A stretch of DNA of 64,000 nucleotides from an uncultured Acidimicrobiales bacterium (GTDB taxonomy: Bacteria; Actinomycetota; Acidimicrobiia; Acidimicrobiales; Hopanoidiivorantaceae). The notes below the pieces were generated by a model, which saw only the letters and a program-made list of their open reading frames with translations, was not told the origin of the DNA and made no database searches. The stretch covers positions 1,802,022-1,866,021 of the forward strand of contig OY282367.1 in assembly GCA_958295755.1 (NCBI GenBank), read 5' to 3'. Of the stretch, positions 50,061-58,470 are shown piece by piece. Made by a program: the position numbers and the translations under genes. The stretch's first letter is position 1. Each line of letters begins with the position of its first letter.

Positions 50061-50858
50061 ATGACAGCCGACACAACCAAAGCCGCATCCCGTGTGGAAG
50101 TCTGCATCGTGGCGTGCGCTGAGGCGTTTCGCCACGACCAAGACATGCTTTGTAACCCCATCGGCAATGTCCCGATGATCGGCGGTCGGCTGGCGAGGGC
50201 TACTTTCGCCCCTGATCTCGTCTATACCGATGCTGTGTCTGTGCTGGTGGCGGGCGAATACCCTGTGGGTGTGCCCGATGCCCCCAAAACAGTAGAGTCT
50301 TACACTCCGTATCGCACTGTTTTCGACATCGTCTGGTCGGGAAGGCGACATGTGCTTATGGGGGCAAGCCAGATCGACCAGTGGGGCAACCAGAATATCG
50401 CAGCCATAGGCGGCTGGGATAAACCGAAGGCGCAGCTGCTCGGATTGCGGGGCGCGCCCGGCAACTTAGTGAATCACCCCACGAGCTATTGGGTGCCGCA
50501 GCACACCACTCGGTCTTTCGTTCAGAAAGTAGATGTGGTGTCGGGCCCCGGCTACGACAGAATGCGCGAGGTGGGCGCACCCGCCAATAAGTTCCACGAA
50601 GTGTGCAGAGTGATTTCCAACCTGGGTGTGTTCGACTTTGACACCCCCGACCGTCGCATGAGAATTCGTTCGCTTCACCCCGGCGTGACATTAGAAGAAG
50701 TGCGCGACAACACCGCCTTTGACCTTGCTATAGACAAAACGGCCATAGACGAAACAGCCAGGCTTCCAGAGAGCAGGCTACCGACCGATGAAGAGCTACT
50801 CCTCATTCGGGAAGTCTTGGACCCTAACGGGTTGCGAGATAGAGAACTGCCTTCGTGA
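50061..50858 (+). CDS. ipdB: IpdB, beta subunit of the steroid ring-opening hydrolase
   Basis: 265 residues. Family matches: VACAEAFRHDQDMLCNPIGN, ARLARATFAPDLVYTDA, SGRRHVLMGASQIDQWGNQN, HPTSYWVPQHTTR, VVSNLGVFDF-like VISNLGVFDFDTPDRRM, and RLPTDEELLLIREVLDP. It pairs with IpdA. Its stop overlaps the ipdC start by 4 bp. Confidence 0.9.
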   Translation: MTADTTKAASRVEVCIVACAEAFRHDQDMLCNPIGNVPMIGGRLARATFAPDLVYTDAVSVLVAGEYPVGVPDAPKTVESYTPYRTVFDIVWSGRRHVLMGASQIDQWGNQNIAAIGGWDKPKAQLLGLRGAPGNLVNHPTSYWVPQHTTRSFVQKVDVVSGPGYDRMREVGAPANKFHEVCRVISNLGVFDFDTPDRRMRIRSLHPGVTLEEVRDNTAFDLAIDKTAIDETARLPESRLPTDEELLLIREVLDPNGLRDRELPS

Positions 50859-51979
50859 ACAAGCCCCCGTCGCTTCCCACACGGATAACCGAACTTTTTG
50901 GTATTCGCTATCCCATCGTCCAAACGGGCATGGGTTGGGTGGCATATCCACCGCTGGTGATCGCAGTGAGCAACGCAGGAGGTTTAGGCATTCTCGCCGC
51001 CGCCACTCTCACGCTCAAGCAGATGGGTAAGGCTATTGAGGAAATCCAAGAGGGCACCAGCAATCCGTTCGGAGTAAACCTGCGCACCGACGCGCCCGAC
51101 ATCCAAGAGCGTGTGGACATGATCATCTCTATGGGCGTGCCCGTAGCTAGCTTCGCAACAGCCCCAAACAAGTCAATCATAAAGCAGCTCAAAGACCAAG
51201 GCATCGTGACGATCCCCACCATCGGTGCCCGCCGACATGGCGAAAAGGTAGCCGAGTGGGGCGTAGATGCTGTCATCGCGCAAGGGGCAGAAGGCGGCGG
51301 CCATACAGGTTCGGTGCCAACATTTATGTTGCTCGGACAAGTGCTAGACACTATCGACCTGCCCGTGCTCTCAGCCGGAGGCATCACCGACGGACGCGGG
51401 TTGGCAGCAGCCTTAGCTTACGGAGCCGACGGCGTGGCGATGGGCACGAGATTTCTGCTGAGCGCGGAAAGTTTGGTGCCGCCCGAAGTGAAGGCTCGCT
51501 ATTTTGAAGCCGACATCGCATCTACCGTGGTCACCAAAGCTATAGACGGCGCACCGCAACGGGTCATCCGCACGAAAATGATAGACCGCTTGGAAAACGC
51601 TAGATTTTCGGCTTTCCCCCGTGCGCTACGCAATGCCCTGCGGTTTCGCAACCTCACTGACACATCAATGCGCGATTTGTTGAAAGAGGGGCTGGCGATG
51701 CGGCGCAATCAGAAACTTCCGTGGCGACAAGTGGTGATGGCAGCGAACGCCCCCCTGCTCACCAAGGCAGCTTTGGTAGATGGATATCCAGAAGTCGGAA
51801 TCTTGCCCACTGGAATGGGCCTCGGAGTGATCGACTCGCCTAAGACCTGCGAAGAGATAGTGTCTGAAATGGTAACTCACGCTACTGCTAGATTGAGCGA
51901 TGCTGCCAATGCTGCTAGATTGAGCGATGCTGCCGATGCTGCCGAAATGAGTGCTGCTACCGATGCTGCCGGCATGTAA
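50855..51979 (+). CDS. ipdC: IpdC-like flavin-dependent oxidoreductase (nitronate monooxygenase family)
   Basis: 374 residues with a TIM-barrel FMN fold. Seen: FGIRYPIVQTGMGWVA, NAGGLGILAAATLTL, FGVNLRTDAPD, AVIAQGAEGGGHTGSV, SAGGITDGRGLAAALAYGADGVAMGTRF. Gene order and sequence fit IpdC, which acts on the C/D-ring CoA intermediates of steroids. The C-terminus ends in a repeat (ARLSDAANAARLSDAADAA) from a 27-bp tandem duplication starting at 51887, just before the stop. Confidence 0.85.
   Translation: MNKPPSLPTRITELFGIRYPIVQTGMGWVAYPPLVIAVSNAGGLGILAAATLTLKQMGKAIEEIQEGTSNPFGVNLRTDAPDIQERVDMIISMGVPVASFATAPNKSIIKQLKDQGIVTIPTIGARRHGEKVAEWGVDAVIAQGAEGGGHTGSVPTFMLLGQVLDTIDLPVLSAGGITDGRGLAAALAYGADGVAMGTRFLLSAESLVPPEVKARYFEADIASTVVTKAIDGAPQRVIRTKMIDRLENARFSAFPRALRNALRFRNLTDTSMRDLLKEGLAMRRNQKLPWRQVVMAANAPLLTKAALVDGYPEVGILPTGMGLGVIDSPKTCEEIVSEMVTHATARLSDAANAARLSDAADAAEMSAATDAAGM
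51887..51940 (+). repeat. 27-bp tandem duplication at the 3' end of ipdC
   Basis: Units starting at 51887 and 51914 encode ARLSDAANA and ARLSDAADA. A shorter third unit follows. Confidence 0.88.
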
Positions 51980-52023
51980 TCTAATTCTGTCTAAATTTAA
52001 ATCCTGCCTAATCTAAATCTCAA

Positions 52024-53238
52024 ATGGACCTTACATTCACCCCAGCAGAGCAAACTTTCCGAGACGAAATCCGTAGCTGGCTTAGGGCAAATACGCCCAC
52101 CGAGCCGCTGAAGTCTATGGACACGCCCGATGGTTTTGAGCAACACCGCGAGTGGGAGAAAAAACTATTTGCCGCTGGCTGGTCGGTGCCGGCGTGGCCC
52201 GAAAAATACGGCGGGCGCGACTGCTCTTTGGTGGAATGGTTGCTCTACGAAGAGGAATATTGGGCATCAGATGCGCCCGGCAGAGTAAGTGCCAACGGGG
52301 TGAGCTTGCTGGCACCTACGATTTTTGAGTTCGCCACTGATGAACAGCAAGAAAGGTTCTTGTTGCCTATGGCTTCGGGGGAAGAAATCTGGTCACAGGG
52401 GTGGTCTGAACCAAACGCAGGTAGCGACTTGGCTGCCTTGTCTACCCGTGCGGTGCGTGATGGCGAATGGTTCGTGCTGAACGGCCAAAAAACTTGGTGC
52501 TCAAGAGGGGCGTTCGCCGACTGGTTTTTCTGTCTAGTGCGCACCGACCCAGAAGCCGAACGCCATCGAGGTTTGAGCTATCTGCTGATTCCCAAAGACA
52601 CCGAAGGGTTAACAGTGCGCCCCGTAGCCCGTATAGATGGCGAGCCGGGTTTTGCTGAGCTGTTTTTTGAAGATGCCCGCGTGCACGAGTCGAACCTTTT
52701 AGGCGAAGAAGGACAAGGCTGGGCTGTGGCAATGGCTACCACAGGTAGTGAACGAGGTTTGAACTTGCGCGCCCCAGGTCGCTTCATGGCGGCAGCCGAC
52801 AAACTGGTGGAGTTAGGTAAATCTTTGAGCGACCCTGCTTTGGTTAACTCTGCCGAGGATGCCACAGAAACGGAGGTTGCCGCAGGCACAACAGATGCTG
52901 TGGCCCGCGATGAAATCGCCCGATGCTGGGCCGAAAGCCGAGCTTATCGCTGGGTCTGCTACGAGGCTGCCGAGCGTCTAGCTGGCGGCGAAGCCCTCGG
53001 TTCGGAAGCCAGTTTCATGAAAATCTTCTGGAGCGAGTTAGATGTTGCGATTAATGCCACAGCCCTCAACATGTTGGGCGAACGAGCCGAATTCACCGCT
53101 GCCGCAGAAGACGCCGACAGAGGAGGAGCTTGGATGGATGCCTACCTTTTCGCCCTCTCAGGCCCTATTTACGCAGGCACCAACGAAATCCAACGCAATA
53201 TAGTCGCCGAACGAGTGCTCGGTCTGCCGAGGCGTTGA
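52024..53238 (+). CDS. Acyl-CoA dehydrogenase, steroid-catabolism type (alpha-like)
   Basis: 404 residues. N-terminal AEQTFRDEIRSWLRANTP, WPEKYGGRD, SEPNAGSDLAAL (FAD/substrate strand), KTWCSRGAFADW, and the C-terminal YAGTNEIQRNIVAERVLGLPR are standard. The overall pattern resembles the FadE30/FadE26-like proteins of mycobacterial cholesterol clusters. It is followed 4 bp later by a second, shorter dehydrogenase, the arrangement of heterotetrameric steroid dehydrogenases. It lies 44 bp after ipdC, so a role in ring or side-chain oxidation is likely. The exact substrate is unknown. Confidence 0.88.
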   Translation: MDLTFTPAEQTFRDEIRSWLRANTPTEPLKSMDTPDGFEQHREWEKKLFAAGWSVPAWPEKYGGRDCSLVEWLLYEEEYWASDAPGRVSANGVSLLAPTIFEFATDEQQERFLLPMASGEEIWSQGWSEPNAGSDLAALSTRAVRDGEWFVLNGQKTWCSRGAFADWFFCLVRTDPEAERHRGLSYLLIPKDTEGLTVRPVARIDGEPGFAELFFEDARVHESNLLGEEGQGWAVAMATTGSERGLNLRAPGRFMAAADKLVELGKSLSDPALVNSAEDATETEVAAGTTDAVARDEIARCWAESRAYRWVCYEAAERLAGGEALGSEASFMKIFWSELDVAINATALNMLGERAEFTAAAEDADRGGAWMDAYLFALSGPIYAGTNEIQRNIVAERVLGLPRR

Positions 53239-53242
53239 TTTT

Positions 53243-54376
53243 ATGAAGTTTGCATTCACCGAAGAGCAGCAAGTCTTCGCCGAAACTTTGAGCGATGTAT
53301 TCGCTAAGCGATGCCCTCCTGAAGCGGTGCGAGCTTGCTGGGATTCCCCTGTCGGCTACTCAGAAGACCTTTGGGGAACCTTGGCAGAGATGGGAGTGCT
53401 GGCAATAACAGCCCCTGAAGACGCGGGCGGTCTAGGCGGAGACGAGCGCGATCTAGTGCAGCTCATGGAAGCCGCAGGCAGAGCCGCCGCCCCGCTCCCC
53501 TTGCTAGAACATGTGGCGGTAGGGATTCCCGCCCTAGCCGAAGCCAAAGGAGCCGCAGCCGAAGGAGCTGAAGGTGCAGCTGCTTCGCAACACTGGCTTT
53601 CACAAGCTATCTCAGGCGAAGCTCTGGTAACCGCTGGCGTCAGAGACAAAGGCACTGTCAGAGACAAAGGCACTGCCAGAGACAAAAACGCCGACAGCTC
53701 AACTCAAATCCAATATGTCAACTACGCCGCCCAAGCCGATGTTGCGATTCTGAGTTACCAAGGTGAGCTATATCTAGCAGACCGCAAAGATTACACAACC
53801 TACGAACAGCCCTCAGTAGATGGCACACGCCGCATTGCTCGTGTGGAATGGTCGCCCGATGCTGCCACTCGCCTTGCTGGAGTCTCCGCCAGCCTCACCT
53901 TTGACAGAGGCGCAACTGCCGCAGCCGCCTATTGCGTAGGTCTGGCACAGCATATGTTGGATGCCACAGTGGAATATGTAAAAGAACGAGAACAATTCGG
54001 CAAACCTGTAGGTAGCTATCAAGCGGTCAAACACCATTTGGCGGATGTAGCCAAAGCAATCTCTTTCGCTCGTCCTTCTGTCTACGCCGCAGCTTGGGCT
54101 GTCTCTCAGAGTGCTGTACTTCAACGTGCCGGCTCCGAAAACATCACCCCTGAAAATGCCGTATCCGACCGAGCGCAATATGTCTCAGCCGCTAAATCCC
54201 TAGCTTCCGACGCCGCCGATCTAGCTGCAGCCAAGTGCCTCCAATGCCACGGTGCCATCGGCTACACCTTCGAACACGACCTCCAACTCTGGCTAAAACG
54301 AGCTTGGACCACCTCAGTCTCTTGGGGCTCCGCCTCCCAACACCGCCACCGCCTAGCCACTCTGCTGGGCATATAA
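53243..54376 (+). CDS. Acyl-CoA dehydrogenase, beta-like partner subunit
   Basis: 377 residues. EEQQVFAETLSDVFAKRCPPEAVRA, LGVLAITAPEDAGG-like GVLAITAPEDAGGLGG, REQFGKPVGSYQAVKHHLADVA and KCLQCHGAIGYTFEHDLQLWLKRA mark the subunit class that pairs with a longer dehydrogenase. The middle carries a repeat insert (DKGTVRDKGTARDKN) from an 18-bp tandem triplication at about 53638-53686, in the region between the two FAD-domain halves. The stop codon lies in a 12-bp tandem duplication. Confidence 0.86.
   Translation: MKFAFTEEQQVFAETLSDVFAKRCPPEAVRACWDSPVGYSEDLWGTLAEMGVLAITAPEDAGGLGGDERDLVQLMEAAGRAAAPLPLLEHVAVGIPALAEAKGAAAEGAEGAAASQHWLSQAISGEALVTAGVRDKGTVRDKGTARDKNADSSTQIQYVNYAAQADVAILSYQGELYLADRKDYTTYEQPSVDGTRRIARVEWSPDAATRLAGVSASLTFDRGATAAAAYCVGLAQHMLDATVEYVKEREQFGKPVGSYQAVKHHLADVAKAISFARPSVYAAAWAVSQSAVLQRAGSENITPENAVSDRAQYVSAAKSLASDAADLAAAKCLQCHGAIGYTFEHDLQLWLKRAWTTSVSWGSASQHRHRLATLLGI
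53638..53690 (+). repeat. 18-bp tandem triplication in an acyl-CoA dehydrogenase gene
   Basis: Three units encode RDKGTV, RDKGTA and RDKNAD. They are in frame in a conserved enzyme. Confidence 0.9.
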
Positions 54377-54390
54377 TCGGGCATATAATC
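54367..54390 (+). repeat. 12-bp perfect tandem duplication across a stop codon
   Basis: GGGCATATAATC at 54367-54378 and 54379-54390. The TAA stop of the dehydrogenase (54374-54376) is in the first copy. Confidence 0.95.
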
Positions 54391-54391
54391 G

Positions 54392-55384
54392 CTAAGAGAA
54401 CTGCTTCAGCATCGCTTTGAGGGTTGCGGCTGACTCATCCATCAAGGTTCGAGTAGATTCAGCAGCTTGCCGGGCTGTGGAGGCTTGTTGTGCCGGAAGC
54501 AGAGAGTCGGAGAAGACTTCGACTGAAATCGGGGCTCGACAACCTATAAGTCTGAGGGTGGCGAGCAAAGCAGCTAAAGGGAACTCTCCTTGGCCAGGGA
54601 ATAAACGGCGTTTCATAGTGTCTTCAAAAGGGCGACCTTGAGGCGGGCCTGCGTCACAAACTTGGATGGCAAAGATGTGCTGGGCGGGAAACGAGAAGAA
54701 CACACCACAAGATTCAGCCATGGCTTCGGCAGTGGTGGTGGCAGCCGTAACTTCGCCTGTGGCATGAGCATCGGCTGGGATAGGACCTCGAAAGTGGTGC
54801 CAGGCGTCTATTTGGATGCCTAGGTTGGGACGGTCGGCTTCGGCTACTACTTCTAGGGCTGTTACGGCGTCTTTGATATCCATAAATGGGATGGGTTCCA
54901 GATGCACCAGCACGCCGATGTCGGCGGCTCTGTCGGCAACCCTGGCCGCGTCTGCGGCAGTTGCCTCCACTACTGCTTCAGGGGTCGCGGTGGCTTCGCG
55001 GTTCTTCTGCAAAATCAGGTTCACCGAGCGGGCACTCAAGGCTTCGGCGCAACGAAGCACATCGTCTTCAGTAGCCCCGTAAAACTCGCCGCCCGGCTGT
55101 CCGGTTCCGAGTATGGGGGCTACGCAATCTATGTCGCCTACCAATAAGCCGGCATCGGCTATGGCTCTTCGTATTTGCACTAAGGCTAGACCAGTAGCCA
55201 GAGCCTCCAGATAGTCGGCCGTGCGGATTGACACACCTGCGAACCCATTACTAGCTGCGAGACGAATGTGATCTAACAAAGGTGGATGCCCTAGCGTAGC
55301 CCCCGGGAGCACGATATCCTCGGGGCCTAAAGTTGTGCCTATATCTGCGCCTAAAGTTGCGCTTAGAGTTGCATCGGTTTCCAT
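54392..55384 (-). CDS. Sugar phosphate isomerase/epimerase-like TIM-barrel protein
   Basis: 330 residues. Seen: HIRLAASNGFAGVSIRTADY, VEATAADAARVADRAADIGVLVHLEPIPFMDIKD, LGIQIDAWHHFRG and the C-terminal RPFEDTMKRRLFPGQGEFPLAALLATLRLIGCRAPISVEVFSD, which together are typical of the xylose isomerase-like AP endonuclease 2 superfamily (IolE/IolH group). Metal-binding Glu, Asp and His residues are in those stretches. The N-terminus has a repeated ATLGADIGTTLG stretch from a tandem duplication. The substrate is unknown. Confidence 0.8.
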   Translation of the reverse strand: METDATLSATLGADIGTTLGPEDIVLPGATLGHPPLLDHIRLAASNGFAGVSIRTADYLEALATGLALVQIRRAIADAGLLVGDIDCVAPILGTGQPGGEFYGATEDDVLRCAEALSARSVNLILQKNREATATPEAVVEATAADAARVADRAADIGVLVHLEPIPFMDIKDAVTALEVVAEADRPNLGIQIDAWHHFRGPIPADAHATGEVTAATTTAEAMAESCGVFFSFPAQHIFAIQVCDAGPPQGRPFEDTMKRRLFPGQGEFPLAALLATLRLIGCRAPISVEVFSDSLLPAQQASTARQAAESTRTLMDESAATLKAMLKQFS

Positions 55385-55390
55385 CGCTCT

Positions 55391-55426
55391 GAATTTAGTA
55401 GATACGAGAATTTAGTGGATGCGAAT
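55391..55426. repeat. 18-bp imperfect tandem duplication between divergent genes
   Basis: GAATTTAGTAGATACGA and GAATTTAGTGGATGCGA follow each other directly. Confidence 0.85.
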
Positions 55427-55442
55427 TGCCAGAGTAGAATAT

Positions 55443-55541
55443 CAGTTTCGCATTATGACACTGGATGACCCCGCAAAGCAACCGTCCAGCCCCCCTCCAC
55501 ATCTCGTGGAATAGCAGTTTCGCATTATGACACTGGATGAC
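55443..55541 (+). repeat. 27-bp direct repeat duplicating the 5' end of the MFS gene
   Basis: Copies at 55443-55469 and 55515-55541 are identical, 72 bp apart. Each has 12 nt of upstream sequence, the ATG and the next four codons. The copies are in the same frame but are separated by a TAG at 55512-55514. The upstream copy opens a 19-residue mini-ORF from ATG 55455. Confidence 0.93.
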
Positions 55542-56984
55542 GCTGAGCCATCTGAGTTTCGGCCATCCGAGTCTGTGCCATCTGAGTCTCACAAGCGAAA
55601 ACTTCCCACGGCTCTTAGTCCGCTTGCTTATCGTGAGTATCGGCTGTTTTGGTCGGCTTCGGTTGTGTCGAATGTAGGCACTTGGATGTATCTTGCCGCT
55701 ATCGGCTGGCTCACCGAAGTTGTGACCGACAGCCCGCTGCAAGTGAGCCTCGTGGTGACCGCAGGAATCATTCCGCTACTCTTTTTCAGCCCGCTAGGGG
55801 GGTTGTTGGCCGACCGAATGCCGCGTGTGCGTCTAATGATTCTCACGGTGATGCTCCAGACCATCGTCTCAATCGGCCTCGCCTTGGCTTATCTTGCCAA
55901 CGCCACAACATTTTGGGTGTTGTTTATGTTCTCAATGCTCAACGGTTGCGTGGCATCGCTGGGCGCGCCCGTGCAGCAGGCTATCATCCCTCAACTGCTA
56001 CCCGAACGGCATTTGCGGGGTGGCGTGGTGATGAACTCTACCCAGTGGAATATTTCTCGTTCGGTCGGGCCTCTGATAGCGGGCTATGTGGTGACTATCT
56101 GGAGCGAAGGCGCAGTTTTCTGGATTAACACAGCCACTTTTCTTGCGATGATCTTCGTGTTGGCACGCATGACGCCGATACCCGCGCCCAAAGCAAGCAG
56201 TGAAACCACAAGCAGTGAAACCAGCATCCCAAGCACCGAAATCAATAATGGGCAGAAGTCAGATGATACAGGGCGAGGCAAAAATACCAAAGACCAAAAA
56301 GATGACTCAGTGGGGAAAGATGACACAGCAGAGAAGGATGACGCAGTAAGGGAAATCAAAGGAATTCTGGCGGAGTTCGGTGAAGGCATCCGCTATGTGC
56401 TAAACCGCAGGGAGCTGATCGCCGTGTTGGTGTCTGCTTCTATGCTCTCGGTGGTGCTGGCTCCTCTGCAGTGGCTCGCTCCTGTGATAGCGCGCGATTT
56501 TTTTGACGCTGAGGCTGCTGGGTTCGGACAGCTTGCCGGGTCTTTCGGCATCGGCTCTATTTTGGGCGGAGTCGTGCTGTTGGGGGTGGGAAACTCTGTC
56601 GCCACTGCTCGTCTTGTGCTCATAGGCTACGGTGGGCAGGCTATCTCTGTGGCTTTGCTGGCTGGAGCACCAACTTTATGGGTAGGGGCTGTGACGATGG
56701 GGCTTAGCGGCTTCTTTTTTGTTTTCGTCAGCTCGTCTCTCATCACGGTGCTGCAAACTTTGGCAGGTGATGAATTCCGAGGGCGAATGATGAGCCTATG
56801 GATGATGCTGTTCGGCATTTCCGTGCCAATTTCCAACTTCGCTCATGGTCTTCTAGCCGAATTCGTGATTGGTATGAGATGGCTACTGCTTTTCGACTCC
56901 ATTCTGATCGTCGCCTACACCGTCACAGTGGCAACCCGCCGCACTCTGCATCAGACGGAGGGGCATCAGACGGAGGGGATGTAG
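55527..56984 (+). CDS. MFS exporter (EntS/MFS_3 type)
   Basis: 485 residues with about twelve membrane segments. The N-terminal YREYRLFWSASVVSNVGTWMYLAAIGWL and GGLLADRMPRVRLM (the motif between segments 2 and 3) are typical of the enterobactin-exporter-like MFS group. The central cytoplasmic loop holds a charged insert with SSETTSSETS and KDDSVGKDDTAEKDDA repeats (56195-56350). The C-terminus ends in HQTEGHQTEGM from a 15-bp duplication. The 5' end is duplicated 72 bp upstream. The substrate is unknown. Confidence 0.85.
   Translation: MTLDDAEPSEFRPSESVPSESHKRKLPTALSPLAYREYRLFWSASVVSNVGTWMYLAAIGWLTEVVTDSPLQVSLVVTAGIIPLLFFSPLGGLLADRMPRVRLMILTVMLQTIVSIGLALAYLANATTFWVLFMFSMLNGCVASLGAPVQQAIIPQLLPERHLRGGVVMNSTQWNISRSVGPLIAGYVVTIWSEGAVFWINTATFLAMIFVLARMTPIPAPKASSETTSSETSIPSTEINNGQKSDDTGRGKNTKDQKDDSVGKDDTAEKDDAVREIKGILAEFGEGIRYVLNRRELIAVLVSASMLSVVLAPLQWLAPVIARDFFDAEAAGFGQLAGSFGIGSILGGVVLLGVGNSVATARLVLIGYGGQAISVALLAGAPTLWVGAVTMGLSGFFFVFVSSSLITVLQTLAGDEFRGRMMSLWMMLFGISVPISNFAHGLLAEFVIGMRWLLLFDSILIVAYTVTVATRRTLHQTEGHQTEGM
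56195..56350 (+). repeat. Repeat-derived insert in the MFS cytoplasmic loop
   Basis: A 15-bp unit encoding SSETT and 15-18-bp units encoding KDD[ST]VG or KDD[ST]AE alternate with unique sequence. All are in frame. Confidence 0.8.
56949..56978 (+). repeat. 15-bp perfect tandem duplication at the 3' end of the MFS gene
   Basis: Positions 56949-56963 and 56964-56978 match. They encode HQTEG twice, two codons before the stop. Confidence 0.95.
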
Positions 56985-57015
56985 CGAAGTGATAAGGCAA
57001 GTGCCCAAATAACGC

Positions 57016-57021
57016 TAATAT
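57016..57021 (+). promoter_or_regulatory. Possible leaderless -10 box (TAATAT) for the BKACE gene
   Basis: TAATAT ends 6 nt before the ATG at 57028. No recognisable -35. Confidence 0.4.
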
Positions 57022-57027
57022 CGTCAT

Positions 57028-57924
57028 ATGTCACCTGTCATTATTGAAGTTGCCATAAACGGCATCACTCGCAAAAACCGCAACCCTGCCGCGCCTGAGA
57101 CTCCTGAAGAGATAGCTACCGATGCGCTGTCCTGCTTAGAGGCGGGGGCTTCTATCATTCACACGCACGCCACTTCCAGCTACCGCGACCCAGCCACCTC
57201 TGAGCCACTAGCAGAGGAATACGCCGAAGCTTTCCGTGCAGTGCTGTCCGAACGCCCCGATGCCGTGCTGTATCCGACTATGAGCGGCGGCGAAACTATT
57301 CAACAGAGGTGGGGACATCACGAGATTTTGGCGGATGAAGGAGTGATACATGCGGCGGTAGTAGACCCCGGCTCGGTTAATCTCGGTGGCACAGGCGAAG
57401 ACGGCCTGCCTCGCCCAGACGACTTCGTTTATGTCAACAGCCCTAAAGACATTCTTTACATGATGCAACGCTGCGACACTCTTGGCATCGGCCCCAATAT
57501 GGCGATCTTTGAGCCGGGTTTTTTCCGTGTGCCGCTGGCTTATCAAGCAGCTGGCAAACTACCTGCTGGAAGCTTCACCAAGTTTTACTTCAGCGGCGAT
57601 GTGGGATATCTGCCAGGTAGCACAGGACCTCTCTTCAGTGCGCCACCCTTGGTCGAGTCGCTAGAGATGTATCTTGCGATGCTCGGTGATGCGCCTCTGC
57701 CGTGGGCAGTGTCGGTCATCACAGGTTCATTGCTTGACTCAGATATAGCACCCATGGCCGTAGAACGAGGCGGCCACCTGCGGGTAGGTTTGGAAGACAA
57801 CTCTTCCGCCGACAGCAATGTCGCAGAAGTCAACCGAGCTGTAGCCCTCTGCGAAAGCCTAGGTCACCACCCAGCCACCACCGCCGAAGCCAAAGAAATC
57901 TTAGGAATGCCCTCGCAGAACTAA
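57028..57924 (+). CDS. BKACE family (beta-keto acid cleavage) protein
   Basis: 298 residues, DUF849. The zinc-binding and catalytic motifs are visible: IIEVAINGITRKNRNPAAPETPEEIA, GASIIHTHATSS (HxH), YPTMSGG, and the late RGGHLRVGLEDN with ASSADSNVAEVNRA. These enzymes cleave beta-keto acids with acetyl-CoA, as in lysine fermentation or carnitine breakdown. The substrate is not clear. Its 3' end overlaps the convergent NTF2-like gene by 4 bp. Confidence 0.9.
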   Translation: MSPVIIEVAINGITRKNRNPAAPETPEEIATDALSCLEAGASIIHTHATSSYRDPATSEPLAEEYAEAFRAVLSERPDAVLYPTMSGGETIQQRWGHHEILADEGVIHAAVVDPGSVNLGGTGEDGLPRPDDFVYVNSPKDILYMMQRCDTLGIGPNMAIFEPGFFRVPLAYQAAGKLPAGSFTKFYFSGDVGYLPGSTGPLFSAPPLVESLEMYLAMLGDAPLPWAVSVITGSLLDSDIAPMAVERGGHLRVGLEDNSSADSNVAEVNRAVALCESLGHHPATTAEAKEILGMPSQN

Positions 57925-58385
57925 TAGGCGAGGGCTTTGGCGGAGATTTCGGGGTTGTACCATTCTTTAGTGCCACAAACTTGGCCGTTGCGGAAACGCC
58001 AGATGCCTATGTATGTGTTGTTGTAGGGGGCACCTGTGGTGGTGACTTCGCCTTGGCTGACATACTCGGCGATGAGGATGTCGGGGTCGGCTAGGTCGTA
58101 GATCTCTGTGAGGGTTAGGGTGAAGCGGAAGACTTTGAGTGCTTCGCCCACATAGGCACCTACATTGGCTAGTCCGCTCACTTTGATGGGATCCGGAGAG
58201 GCGTATGGGAGTTCCAAAGTGTAGTCATCGGTGTAAAGACTGGCCAAGGCTGTGGCATCGCCTGTGCCCATTGCGTCAAAGACTTTCTGAAGCAAGACTT
58301 TGTTGGCTTCTCGTTTAGCTGATATGTCCATAGCTGATATGTCCGCTGCGTTGGTCTCCGCTGTGTTAGTTTCCGAGTTTGACAT
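57921..58385 (-). CDS. NTF2-like (SnoaL family) protein
   Basis: 154 residues. The fold pattern VLLQKVFDAMGTGDATALASLYTDDYTLELPY and the C-terminal YNNTYIGIWRFRNGQVCGTKEWYNP are typical of SnoaL-like/ketosteroid-isomerase-like cups, which act as small enzymes or binding proteins. AAGGAGG five nt before ATG 58385 fixes the start; the frame is open to 58514. The N-terminus has a duplicated AADISAMDISA stretch from a 15-bp repeat near 58324. Confidence 0.82.
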   Translation of the reverse strand: MSNSETNTAETNAADISAMDISAKREANKVLLQKVFDAMGTGDATALASLYTDDYTLELPYASPDPIKVSGLANVGAYVGEALKVFRFTLTLTEIYDLADPDILIAEYVSQGEVTTTGAPYNNTYIGIWRFRNGQVCGTKEWYNPEISAKALAY

Positions 58386-58457
58386 TTTCGCCTCCTTATA
58401 GTCTTCTGAATAGTCTTCTGACACCCTGATTTCTTCTGGCAAAAGGCTATCACGATT

Positions 58458-58463
58458 TATAAT
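58458..58463 (+). promoter_or_regulatory. -10 box (TATAAT) for the phosphotransferase gene, leaderless type
   Basis: A perfect TATAAT overlaps an ATG at 58462 and ends 7 nt before the ATG at 58471. A transcript from it would begin at 58471, so the upstream ATG cannot be the start if this promoter is real. Confidence 0.55.
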
Positions 58464-58470
58464 GTCGATA

